A stretch of 64,000 nt of DNA from positions 62,001-126,000 of the forward strand of contig JABWDB010000018.1 in assembly GCA_019614645.1 (NCBI GenBank), written 5' to 3'. This document shows, piece by piece, positions 9,701 to 18,222 of this stretch. The position numbers and the translations under genes were made by a program. Within the stretch, counting starts at the first letter, position 1. Every line of letters starts with the position of its first letter. This DNA comes from Stratiolaelaps scimitus (taxonomy: Eukaryota; Arthropoda; Arachnida; Mesostigmata; Laelapidae). The notes below the pieces were generated by a model. That model had not been told where the DNA came from. It saw only the letters and a program-made list of their open reading frames with translations, and ran no database searches.

Positions 9701-11637
9701 CTAGCGACGGGTGCGTACTGGCTCTGCTATGAGCCTATACGGTTCTCAGGGCGCGAGTTTGTGCGTTTTGCGTCGTAGTTCTCTTACCATCTCTTTTAAG
9801 GTATCTGTCCAGAGACCCAGACTGGTGTTCTGAAGAGAACGATCGATTCGGCCACCGCCTTTAGCAATTTTCATATCTCCTCTTTCTGATCCGCAGCATA
9901 ATCACGACGATCTCGTTGCAGCAGTTCCCATGTGGGGAATCACACGAATAACCATGTGGAGGTGATTTCTGATTTCCTGGCTCATCCTGTGACTGCTAAA
10001 TCATCTACATAGGCAGCGAGGTTTGCTCTTCTTGGAAGCTCCTTTAGCATCAGGACCCCACAGCCGCGGTCGTTTCGGGAATCCAGGAAATGCTTAACGA
10101 CACACTCATGAGAGCTCTCAGCTCTGCCGGTATCCCTTGCACGAAGGAGCCGCCCTGATGTTCTGACTCTCATCCCATTCCATTGAGGTCAGCACCTCGT
10201 TTGAGACAATACGGTGCTTGACACTCTAGCGCCCTCTTATGTCAACAACTGCGCCACCACCCCCGGTGACGCGGTTTCCCGTGCGGAGCGAGCCAAGCTA
10301 CGAAAGTACGCCGCCCTCCAGATAACTCACCTCTTCTCCCCTCTCACCTTCAAAACCCTAGGCGATCACGGCCCCCTCACTGCTAATTTCTTCAAAGCAG
10401 TCTACCACAGCTAATCCGTACCACCGGGGACAAGCGCGCAGGATCCCTCCTTCTGCAACGCCTTTCCCTCGCTGCGCAGAGACGCGATGCCATTTCCTTC
10501 CTCGGGATCATAACGGCTTCGGCCTGACACCTAGCGATTCTCTACCGTCGGTCATGGAGACAGTCCTTGATAGGTATTATTTAAACTTCCCATCGGCACC
10601 TTACCCGGACTATCCTCTCTTACGTGCTATAAACTATTTTTTTCCTGATCCTCGTGTTTGTGCATTAACAAGCCAAGGTAAATTAGTAAGAAATGTACAG
10701 ACTATATCTAAATATAAAGAAACATCTTTACGCAGGGCTTAAAGGGGCTTGGTTACTGCCCCAGAACAAGGGTAACCACCGAGGGCACCGGGGTGCTCAC
10801 CGGAAGCACGCTTCTGTCACGTTATTTGTCTCCTGAAGTGAGAGAAGGCATAATCATGGGGTGAGTCTGACAACGAATTCGGTTACCATACAGCCGCCTT
10901 ATATTCTTAAACTTCTTACGCCGTGCTCCATATCTGCGTGTGCAATATTAGCGGACCCTATGGTATCTCATGGCGACGAGGATATAGCCGAGGGAGTTTC
11001 TAAAGTTAGATTGTTTTGATTTTCTAATTTCAGGATGCATGTATGCCGGGAGGCCCACCTATTTAAAAAGAGATTGTTTTGGTCAATACGGGACTATGAA
11101 AAATGTCAAGCAATTACGGCCTCCAGTGAAAATGAAAATAAGGTAAATAACCACGTAAAAATATGAGGTCGTTCTGCTTATAAATAGACTGGTTTACTGG
11201 CACAGTATATCCGAAGGCCACGCAACCCTCTAGAGTCAAAAAACTTTGCGAAGAAATCGAACCTTTACTCTTTGAACATCCTCAGAAAATGACGCATCTC
11301 TATTAAGGTCGCGTTTATTATTGAACACTTCAAATCGTGCTTTGGTGGCGGGTTTTGTAATATTTTGAATGCCATAGTTTGAACACGGTATCTTGTGAAG
11401 TCATTACAAAGGCAAATCTGGCAAATCGGAAGCAAACCAAACAAAGGTGTTTTTTTCTCATGTATTCTGATGCTATTCTAGCCATTAACGACGGCTGACA
11501 TACTTGGCAGTTTGGTGCTCTTGGCTATAGGACTTGGACTGTCTTTACTCGCGTTTGCGGCTGAGTATGTGTACTTCATGATTCGTCAAGAACGCGATAG
11601 AGCTAAAAGCAATGTGGCCGATAACAAGACGGACTGA
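643..11637 (+). CDS. Ionotropic receptor gene IR-A (partial, 9 exons)
   Basis: Rebuilt by eye from nine exons: 643-733, 1500-1613, 4304-4407, 6270-6352, 7146-7363, 7702-7863, 10736-10860, 11034-11142 and 11482-11637. All have AG acceptors and GT donors, and the phases join into one open frame of about 386 codons ending in TGA at 11635. The order is S1 lobe (NGSFTGIMGMMQRN), TM1, pore loop, TM2 (FMSYLNSELTSS, the IR replacement of the iGluR SYTANLAAF motif), S2 lobe and last TM with a short cytoplasmic tail. IR-family proteins are ligand-gated cation channels of chemosensory cells; ligand and subfamily cannot be named here. The N-terminal exons were not found and may lie before the window. The downstream paralogue IR-B has the same exon lengths, which supports every boundary. 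The introns are stuffed with transposon debris but no exon is damaged. Confidence 0.88.
734..1499 (+). other. IR-A intron 1, no further feature
   Basis: AT-rich intron between two exons. Open frames here on either strand are short, with no family resemblance. I see no transposon or RNA gene. Confidence 0.6.
1500..1613 (+). CDS. IR-A exon 2: S1 lobe, second part
   Basis: Acceptor CGTAG, donor AAG|GTATAT, 38 codons in phase 0. Includes EIDVFLGPATMTLERFP, where the ER of iGluR S1 (the arginine that contacts the ligand carboxylate in glutamate receptors) is kept. IR-B has GRFP here, so it keeps the arginine but not the glutamate. Confidence 0.87.
1640..1671. repeat. 32-bp perfect palindrome
   Basis: A gap-free inverted repeat, 16 bp per arm, centred on ATCATGAT in IR-A intron 2, 26 bp after the donor. 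It has no loop, so it would make a cruciform or a symmetric binding site. Confidence 0.8.
2189..2341. repeat. 51-bp minisatellite, three copies
   Basis: Three units of 51 bp in direct tandem (2189-2239, 2240-2290, 2291-2341). The third differs by CCAAGG for CCGAGG. The unit length is a multiple of three and is open on both strands. It lies in IR-A intron 2, just before a transposon relic, and looks like non-coding minisatellite. Confidence 0.9.
2400..4010 (+). mobile_element. Non-LTR retrotransposon relic with restriction-like endonuclease end
   Basis: Degenerate, frame-shifted reverse-transcriptase remnant. Near 3055-3165 the translation reads FDFRKTFNIVCRD...LFPLVGLAYR, matching the minus-strand element at 27.3-28.6 kb (LDFRNAFNTIRRD). 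Near 3560-3660 it reads DGLTFIPFHRGRYLVWEATV, the C-terminal restriction-like endonuclease region of this class, followed by a decayed tail to about 4010. It is GC-rich against AT-rich surroundings. Many stops and shifts show a dead copy inside IR-A intron 2. Confidence 0.7.
4084..4160 (-). repeat. tRNA-like / SINE-head candidate
   Basis: On the minus strand there is a B-box match (GGTTCGGGTCC) about 45 bp after an A-box-like TGGTGGTTTGG, with a hairpin TCTGGCT...AGCCAGA between them. The ends cannot form a 7-bp acceptor stem, so it is not a working tRNA. It may be a tRNA-derived SINE head, or an internal Pol III promoter left in the tail of the neighbouring retroelement. Confidence 0.35.
4304..4407 (+). 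CDS. IR-A exon 3: TM1
   Basis: Acceptor CTCAG, donor AAAAG|GTATGT, 34 codons plus two bases. Encodes VNDPFNFALAFQYDVW followed by a hydrophobic helix and IIKR. PF...F...VW before TM1 is typical of IR and iGluR channels. Confidence 0.9.
4622..4659. repeat. Inverted repeat, 17-bp perfect arms
   Basis: AAAAAATTACTCAATAT and its exact complement around a 4-base loop, in IR-A intron 3. It could be a small foldback element end. No target duplication is recognised. Confidence 0.75.
4660..6269 (+). other. IR-A intron 3 remainder, no feature seen
   Basis: AT-rich intron sequence with short ATTT-rich stretches near 4945-4985. I see no exon, transposon coding or RNA gene. Confidence 0.5.
6270..6352 (+). 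CDS. IR-A exon 4: pore-loop exon
   Basis: Acceptor TTTACAG, donor CAAG|GTACGG; phase 2 in, phase 1 out, 83 nt exactly as in IR-B. Encodes RWNGSPAKSFVSLLWEIFSR, matching IR-B FTESYFSLLWVIFCHAISQ. This is the short re-entrant pore segment. It was found only by comparison with IR-B. Confidence 0.82.
7146..7363 (+). CDS. IR-A exon 5: TM2 and start of S2
   Basis: Acceptor CGTTTCAG, donor ACC|GTAAGT, 218 nt. Encodes GDPKDQSNWFRL, a hydrophobic TM, FMSYLNSELTSSMAIKKNED and the start of the S2 lobe, RIYAEAGSALSTMFT. Confidence 0.92.
7702..7863 (+). CDS. IR-A exon 6: S2 lobe
   Basis: Acceptor CTTTCAG, donor CTACAG|GTTTGA, 54 codons in phase 0. Same length as IR-B exon 6 and about 40 percent identical by eye (ELFK.LA..., KEV..KR..V, MCI...LQ). 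Both genes use the same weak donor, CAG|GTTTG. Confidence 0.9.
8250..8525 (-). repeat. Candidate LTR (solo or 3')
   Basis: On the minus strand a polypurine tract (AAAGAAAGGGAGA) sits directly before TGTTGAGAGACTG at 8525, as at the start of a 3' LTR. A CAATAAAG poly(A) signal follows inside. The far end is not clear (about 8250-8290). Family unknown; it lies in IR-A intron 6. Confidence 0.35.
8651..8838. repeat. Direct repeat, copy 1
   Basis: About 187 bp, nearly identical to 9147-9334. Contains CTCTACTAGGTTTCCGTGGC and an ATT-rich tract. The two copies flank about 310 bp of less AT-rich sequence. Confidence 0.85.
8839..9146. other. Spacer between direct repeats, identity unknown
   Basis: About 310 bp with an open minus-strand frame rich in R, K, T and A, with no recognisable domain. 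With its flanking repeats it may be a piece of a retroelement leader, or an internal duplication. I cannot name it. Confidence 0.3.
9147..9334. repeat. Direct repeat, copy 2
   Basis: Second copy of 8651-8838 with only a few substitutions (for example ACTAAATATG for ACTAACTATG). It runs straight into the R1-type remnant. Confidence 0.85.
9335..10173 (-). mobile_element. R1-clade non-LTR retrotransposon remnant
   Basis: Minus-strand reading shows the RT catalytic region as NLAAYVDDLAVTG (about 9982-10025). Further 3' (about 9580-9660) lies the C-terminal zinc motif, HCETGSEDDPTHTLVEC. Between them the frame is broken by stops. The order RT then CCHC-like end fits the R1/TRAS/Waldo group. Dead copy in IR-A intron 6. 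Confidence 0.6.
10190..10550 (+). mobile_element. C-terminal fragment of endonuclease-type non-LTR element
   Basis: Translates to LDTLAPSYVNNCATTPGDAV...AERAKLRKYAALQ and a tail ending near SFLGI. It aligns with the end of the relic at 2400-4010 (NTLVPSYVIDCTTTAVKW), so the same family. A 5'-truncated piece in IR-A intron 6. Confidence 0.65.
10736..10860 (+). CDS. IR-A exon 7: S2 lobe
   Basis: Acceptor TTACGCAG, donor ATGGG|GTGAGT, 125 nt. Encodes GLKGLGYCPRTRVTTEG...LSPEVREGIIMG, aligned with IR-B exon 7 GLKGFGHCPRVRITTEG. Confidence 0.9.
11034..11142 (+). CDS. IR-A exon 8: end of S2
   Basis: Acceptor AATTTCAG, donor AAG|GTAAAT, 109 nt. Encodes MHVCREAHLFKKRLFWSIRD and a short tail; IR-B has VHTCREAHLYQKNMEWRLRT. 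Confidence 0.9.
11482..11637 (+). CDS. IR-A exon 9: last TM and C-terminus
   Basis: Acceptor ATTCTAG, stop TGA at 11635-11637. Encodes PLTTADILGSLVLLAIGLGL, then the rest of the helix and AEYVYFMIRQERDRAKS. L...DI.GSLVLL....L. before the last helix is the usual IR signature. Confidence 0.92.
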   Translation, partial: PLTTADILGSLVLLAIGLGLSLLAFAAEYVYFMIRQERDRAKSNVADNKTD

Positions 11638-11790
11638 AGACACACTCCGTCAGAACGTCGGAATGACTTAATGGATTGTAGTTTCATAAAATATATACTC
11701 GCACTATTGAAAGAAGTATGTCACATTATATTCAACTTCCTGTTAAACATACATACCAAATTTGTCTGGATGTACTGCATTTATATACTC

Positions 11791-11796
11791 AATAAA
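11791..11796 (+). terminator. Poly(A) signal of IR-A
   Basis: AATAAA about 155 bp after the IR-A stop codon, in AT-rich sequence. First canonical signal after the stop. Confidence 0.5.
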
Positions 11797-12059
11797 AATA
11801 CTTAAAATAACAATAGTAAATTTGATTATGATTCTTTCTAGCTTATTTTCCGTCATTTGGTGGCAAGACGCATCGGAACATTTTCACGGTGAAGAAGACA
11901 TCACTGCAAACACTCCAGTGCCACTGACATGATAAGTTCTTGAAGCAATGCTACTCAGTGGTACCGAGGCCTCCCATGGAAAGTTAGGTGAAGGTCAGCT
12001 ATGAAAAGAATATATATTAAATAGTAAAGTTATATTTGCTAAGAATCACTGGAGCAAGC

Positions 12060-12600
12060 ACTACGTCACTGTGCCAGCCTACGTAAGGCTTTATTGGCCG
12101 TGCCCTCTAGGTTGTCCTCTGTTCGCGCCGTCACGATCACCGCCAGGTCATCCGCCAAGGGGAGGAGCTCAGCGCCCTCCGGCATATAGGTCTACAGAAC
12201 CCGTCATAGGCTAGGTGCCATCACCCTGGGGGACCCATGCGGGCCAGGGGTCTTTCTTGGTGCCAGGCGTGCTACCGCAGCCGTAACCTCTTCATGGGAC
12301 ACCTCCGGGATATCCTCACTCGTATTGTAGGAGAAGGTCTCTTCCCCCTATGTCGCATGTGTCGGGAAGAGTGGAGCACCGCCTCTCTTAACTTGTCCGG
12401 CGGCGAGACAGGCGGTGGCCCACGAAGTTTAGCCATGACTTTACGGTATGGCCTTCCCCATATGTCTCTCTCAGCGGACTTGAGTAGCTCCCCCCATTTC
12501 TCCCTTTTACTCTTTATAATGTGGCAGGCTATGTTCTTCTTTGCTCGAAGGTACTCCTCTGAAGCCTGTCGGCCAGCTTTCTGCCGTGTAGCCTGATGTA
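12060..12600 (-). mobile_element. R1-type element fragment with internal deletion
   Basis: Nearly collinear with two blocks of the R1-type element at 23.7-24.7 kb: 12080-12200 matches the RT active-site region, and 12230-12600 matches the upstream linker (MAKLRRPPP region). About 0.6 kb of RT is missing between them. Minus strand, non-functional, between IR-A and IR-B. Confidence 0.7.
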
Positions 12601-13639
12601 TCGTTCCAACAACACATAGGCAGAATAGGCAGAGTGCCTACCCTATAGACGACACACCACACACCAACGGATGTTACACAGCCTTCGATATCTAACGCCG
12701 CAGACTGAACGCCTCCCTAAATCAAGCCCTTCACATGCAAAGACATGGCGATTTACATCATAAGAGAGACACGCCTTGTGACACATCATTAGAGATTACT
12801 TCAACTAAATTATAGCTCTGACCAACTCGAGACAAGGTCGCACTAAGGATCCCGAGGTAATGTTGAGAAATAGTTCCCGGATCCGCCCCTTCATGGTGCG
12901 AAGTCCGAGCCAAGGAAGAGGGGGCCATGACTGGCGTTTAGTGGGTATGAATTCCACTCTCGCTTAAATCCCTAGCGTTCTTAAATAAATTATTTAAGAA
13001 TATGTGGAATACCGAGATACCGCTTAAAAAGATATTGAGAGGGCGTAGATTAACTATGTAAGTAGTTACGCAACGCTCCGAAGTATAAGTGAGTAACAAT
13101 ACTTGCTGAGAGGATTTGATATACTTATTATAATATATATGAAATATTACTGTGGCGGACTTGTTTCAAAAACCGAAGTGGACAGTGGAGCAAAAGCCAG
13201 GAAACTTCCTTGGAAAAACATAGAATCTGAAAAAGAAAACGCAAACATAAGTCGAGTCTCGACATGCACAGCATCTCTTAGGTGTGATATGATTTAATGA
13301 AATTTAAATAAAGAAATATCTCGAAGTATGCATCAGTTGCAGCAGATAAAGTGAGTGCGAGTGATGTACATATCGAACTGTGCTTCAACGACACCGAGTC
13401 ACCTCTTACATACAGGGTAAATCCATATCGAAATAAGATGAAGATGCGTTTCTTTAATGTACGCAGACTTTGACCTTGATGTCTCTCGTATGCCTGTCGT
13501 TCATGGTGGTTAATCATATGGAAGCTTCTACAACCGGTCCGGTTTCAGAAGAAGTCTCTCCCGATCGGCCTTATAGATCCCGCCATCTTATCTTCTCTAA
13601 TTCCTCCTTTTCCTGCATCATTACGTCCTAGAAACGCGC

Positions 13640-14624
13640 GCCGTTGGACCAGCCGTCCCCTGTCGCGAGCATGGCGCCGACAACCTGCTTGACCGTGCAC
13701 TATCGGCTATCGCTCAGCAAGTCTTCTCTCGTGTCCTGTAACCTTTTTTTTTTAAAGGTGGGTGTTGGCATGCTAATGCATGCCAACACCTCCCGGAAGT
13801 CTGCGTGTATTCCCTCAGCGCCATTTGAAAGGGCCGTCAGGGCCTTAGAGGCATGTGCCCCCTCTGCCCTGACTACTAGGTCGCCCTCCCTCGTTTACGT
13901 GACCCCCTTAATTTTTCCGTTTTCCGGTGCCGACGCTACTATGGGGCGGATGGCCCTGAGTGTTTTGGCGAAGGTCTTACCCGGCCCCGCCTTCACGGTG
14001 GATCGTGGAGGTCCCTCCTCTTGCGGTTGGACTGCCGGTAGCGCACAGGTCCATATTGTGGCGTCCTTTGTTATTGTCTGGCAATAGCAAGCCTCTACTG
14101 CTCTACGAAGCAGTTTACTGCGGCGAGCAGCCGTGACGTGTACCAAGGGAGCCTCCCCCTCCGGAGTCATTTGCAGGGCTTTTTCCAGCAGAGTGCCCAG
14201 GAAAGTAAGGGTGGAAACTCCCCCTCCCTCCTCGTCTGGTAGGACTCCTATCACCAGAGCCCTTCGGCTGGGGGCTGGGTAGCAATCCGGATTAGGAACT
14301 CCGTCTCGGCCGTGCTCCTTATGACCGCCGCCGTGCCCGGCTCTATAAAGGCCACCGAGGACGCCTTAGGGAACCAGGACTCTCCCCTTAGGGTTTCAGC
14401 GTCCAGGGCGGATGCCCTTTGACCAAAGCGACCCGTGCCGCGCTCGAAGGCCAGGTTCTCCTGGACCATCCGTACGCATTTCACGACCCCGTTCGCCCAG
14501 GGCCTTGCAATGATTGAGAGCAAAGCCTCTGGGCTGTTAGCTTCCCCGAGCCGGGCCTCGATTACCTTGCCGTCTTCCTCAGGGTCTGACCTGCCCGGTC
14601 TGGCTTTGCGGGGCGCCTGTTCCG
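13640..14624 (-). mobile_element. R1-type ORF1 (gag-like) fragment
   Basis: Open minus-strand stretches read TFAKTLRAIRPIVASAPENG, then after a frame break TREGDLVVRA.GA.ASKALTALSNGAEGIHADFREV. Arginine-rich TREGDLVV is typical of R1/TRAS ORF1. Stops and shifts occur throughout. Confidence 0.55.
13761..13790. repeat. Hairpin, 13-bp perfect stem
   Basis: GGTGTTGGCATGC, loop TAAT, then the exact complement. It lies inside the R1 ORF1 relic and may be a secondary foldback. Confidence 0.8.
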
Positions 14625-15125
14625 ATGTCGTCTACGGTCAGATGTCTGGGCCTGACCATTCACGAGATACTGAAATGGCATGACCCTCTTGAAGCTCTCG
14701 TTCCCAAGTGTTATGCGATAATTTCCTCGATCCGTCGCCTCAGAGAGCTTGATATTCCCGTGGATGGGTTAATTTTACAGAATGCTGCTGTTACCTGCTC
14801 TGTGCTACGGGCCTTCTACCTGGGGTGGTGGTTACAAGACGATCATTCGGAGAACCGAGATTATTCAGAAAGACGCTCTAAGAGCAATTTTTGGTAGACG
14901 TCGCAGAGACTCGGTTGCGGATGTTTTTGAGAAATTTGATCTGCTGCCAATAGGTACGATTTACGTGGTTCGTGTCGCACTTCTTGCCTTCAAGATGGTG
15001 AGAGGACCAATTCCCCCTGATATTACATTTCCAATCACAATAATCCATGAGATGACACTTCCTGTTCGCTATTATTTTTTTACGAGAACTTAAGCGTCGT
15101 GATAAGACTGCAGTTCCGTTAATAA
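14625..15125 (+). mobile_element. Jockey/CR1-type RT C-terminal fragment
   Basis: Two overlapping frames together give VRCLGLTIHEILKWHDP...PKCYAIISSIRRL, then ALCYGPSTWGGGYKTIIRR and QKDALRAIFGRRRRDSVADV...GTIYVVRVALLAFKMVRG. This is the conserved domain after the RT core of jockey/CR1-like elements. One frameshift near 14790. It ends in a TA microsatellite, the usual 5'-truncated pattern. Confidence 0.7.
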
Positions 15126-15142
15126 AGCAAGCCTTGAATTGT

Positions 15143-15163
15143 ATTATATATATATATATATTA
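15143..15163. repeat. TA microsatellite
   Basis: About ten TA units at the end of the RT fragment. Confidence 0.85.
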
Positions 15164-15169
15164 GATTGT

Positions 15170-16265
15170 TCTCATGTTGTATAGTAGCAGTTGATTTTAC
15201 AGTACGGCTAATTACTCCCATAGGTTGTCCGTCGAAATTTGTTAAACGAGCGTTCCGTCATCCAGGTATATTAGCTCATACGCAGAAATCCACCGTAGCT
15301 GAATAAGATAACAGTGATAGATTGGCGAAACCCTCATGCTTATATCGAAGTAGTTAGACTTTGTTTGTAATGAGTACTTCATGGTAATACAACTAAGTTC
15401 AACTTGAAATACTCTATTTAAATACTATTTTTTTAGGGGAAAATATCACGCTATATATTGTATCACTGTCAGCTATCTGTGACGTTTATCTTAAATCCAC
15501 AAATTCAGCCAGCACAAATTCTGCAGCATGAATTCGTGCGCATATTTCACTGATAAACATATACGTCAATGCGCATATGTGCCGTGTATTTTACCGATCC
15601 ATACGAGAACAAGAGTATTAGATTTTGCTCATGTTGTTTTAACGTAAATCATATCCTGAAATTTGCGTTGTGAAGAAGACTTCCGTATCCTGCAACCGTC
15701 TATGCAAATGTAATAGTAGAGTTATGGCCATTGTATGGGTATTGGCTCCATATCAGACTGTATCAGCTATGTATACCAACACAAGCCTATAGGGTCAGTG
15801 TTTGGAATTGTTCATAGGTCTGATTACTTAGCTGATGCACATTATACAAATATGTATAACGTTTGTTGTACATGTTTGCATAATGAATTGACAATAGATA
15901 TGGGTCGAAATTCTGAATGCAAGTTACAGTTTTGGCGTACAAGCCGAGCAGAGGTTTCTCGGTTCCCTGCGAAGGACAATTCGAAGCAACCGTTCTGAAC
16001 GAACGCCTCGCACACACCAGGATTCGTTTCTATTTTCCTTTCCAAGTTTGTGAACCTGTAAATAACATTTGGCTTAGTTAACATACTTGGAGGCTAATGA
16101 TGACAATGTGCTGGAAGCAGAAAGTCAACACATTTCTGTTTTTTGATTATGAGCCACGTCATGGAATTCGATATATTCCACAACCATGGCCCGTCTACTC
16201 CTGCGGAGTCCGACTAGTTTATTATTAACTATTCCTTGCCACTACTAATTTTCGAATCATATTGT
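15170..16265. other. Intergenic, nothing recognised
   Basis: AT-rich. Overlapping short frames at 15735-16084 on both strands resemble no family. Confidence 0.4.
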
Positions 16266-16270
16266 TGTGG

Positions 16271-16386
16271 GTATTGCGTGGTGGGTAAGGAAGGCATTCG
16301 GAGATACTGACCATTCAGATTTGAGCCTTCGACTCTCCAAAACTCTCTTTGATTCTAATGATGCCTTCGATACCCACCACGCTATG
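16271..16386. repeat. Foldback/MITE-like inverted repeat
   Basis: Arms share GCGTGGTGGGTA near 16276-16287 and its complement near 16370-16382, extending imperfectly into GAAGGCAT. About 80 bp separate them. It could be a tiny foldback transposon; no clear target duplication. Confidence 0.5.
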
Positions 16387-16389
16387 CCC

Positions 16390-18131
16390 GCAAGCGGAGC
16401 GTACATGTATCTCAAAGGAATCAATGCGGCGTCGCTTTGTATAGAAATGTTGAATTGACAATATATTTTCAATACTTGAAGGCATGGAATACGGAACATT
16501 TCGTATGCCACCACTAATCGTCAGTGACTTACTATGGCGACCGTGATGCGTTTCCCGTATCGAAATATATTCAATTCAACGGATAAGTTCCTTCGATTCG
16601 CTATTATCAATGTAAGTACAGCTACTGATAGGTAAAATGCTTAAAAAGAGCAAGTTCAATTAATTCAATGTAACGGATGAGAGAATAAATATTTGGATCT
16701 TGGATACATGGATTACATTACAATTTGCAAAGCCTGCACGGTTCCGACGTGTTGCGTTTACAAATACAAGAGCAAAAGTGGAACCGTTGGCACGGAGTCT
16801 GATTAACTTTGTGCATCCTTCCTAATTCAGTGGGTGCAATTGTCGAGCAATTGTAATTTGTACTTTATCTGGGAATTTTTTGGAAGATTAGAAAGTAGGA
16901 ACGTTAGGCCGTTTTCAAACAAATCTAAGTACATTTTTGTAATATTTTGAATTAATTGAAATAACCTAAGCACACTAATAGACCTTGACAAAAAATGTGC
17001 GGCTTTTGTGTGAAAAGACTCGACTGCAAGACGAGTATCTGTGCAAACAAACAGTAGCAAAAAGTAGCTAAATCGTGAATTTCGCCAAGATACTTTGGTA
17101 AATTGTAGAGGAGTTGTGAGGATTCCAAGGTGTGTAAATCTAAGAATCAAAAGGAATGGTCTCTGGCTCCTTTCCTCGGAAGAACAACGGAAGAAGAAAT
17201 GTCGTATATGCACTGACAGGGATTTGTTTGGTTAAAGGTACAAGTGGCTACCATCAAGGTATAATGAAAGATCGTTAACCTGTCGATTGGGAAGGTATAT
17301 TATTTGATCATCGCGAGTACCATCTAATTTGCCCTGCTATAATAATAATGCAGTTTGGCTATATATATATATATATATAATACAAGACACTTTATTGGCA
17401 CAACAAACAAAGGCTAAAACAAGCAAAGTAAATTGCGCGTAGAAGACGAAGAACACGCCACGCAAGGGCATTGTTTGCATAGGTCTTTGGTGCTATAACT
17501 TCGTTTGGTGGTATAACTTAATAAAATTGTCCTCGTTTCGTATCCTCTCTTGTCCGTTTTAAGTTAGCCCCGTACGTCTACCAGCGTAGACAGGACGAGC
17601 ATGTGGTGGCCCATGGCCCCTTTATGGTGTTCGCTAACTGCATACAAATGATCTCAAAGTATAGGTTGGTTTCCATAATAACAGATACATAGCTTTAATA
17701 GAAAATGTTTAATGACATTAATCGAAGAGATCACCATATAAATACAAGCGAAACATAGGCTGTACTTCACATCTTTCTGTGAAGCGAAATCTTGCCAAGA
17801 GGTTAACCAATGTACGTGGTTTATACACGTAAGCATTTTGTGAGTCGTCCTTGAATATGTTGAAATATATCCAATAATAGCAGGAGACGCATACCGTAGG
17901 TTTACCTATTATATGCGTGTTACTTCCAAGTTAATTTTTCATGCTTGAAATGTTTGCAGCTTCACAATGAGAATGTACAACTTATCATTGGGATGCATTT
18001 ATTGCTTTCAAAATAGTAACTTGACAGCCTTTACCAGAGCAGCTTTTACAGCCTTCACCGAGGAATATTTATGAAATATTCCTATATTAATTTCATATTT
18101 CTATAACTCGCTGTTCATGACTTATTTTCAG
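16390..18131 (+). other. Upstream of IR-B; N-terminal exons not located
   Basis: IR-B must have exons for its N-terminal and early S1 parts before 18132, probably here. I could not identify any with confidence by comparison with the IR-A side. A TA microsatellite lies at 17360-17380. Confidence 0.4.
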
Positions 18132-18222
18132 AATATCTATCGTTTCAAATAAGGATATGCCAATTGGACGTGACCTAGGAAACGGCAGCTTCACAGGCAT
18201 CATGGGCATGATACAAAGAAAC
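18132..18222 (+). CDS. IR-B exon 1: S1
   Basis: Acceptor TTTTCAG, donor AAC|GTATAA. Encodes ISIVSNKDMPIGRDLGNGSF and TGIMGMIQRN. Same 91-nt length and phase as IR-A exon 1. Confidence 0.86.

Noticed and set aside
16827..17213. 128-codon minus-strand frame upstream of IR-B
   Set aside because: Hydrophobic and low-complexity, no family resemblance, no splice support; probably chance in AT-rich DNA.
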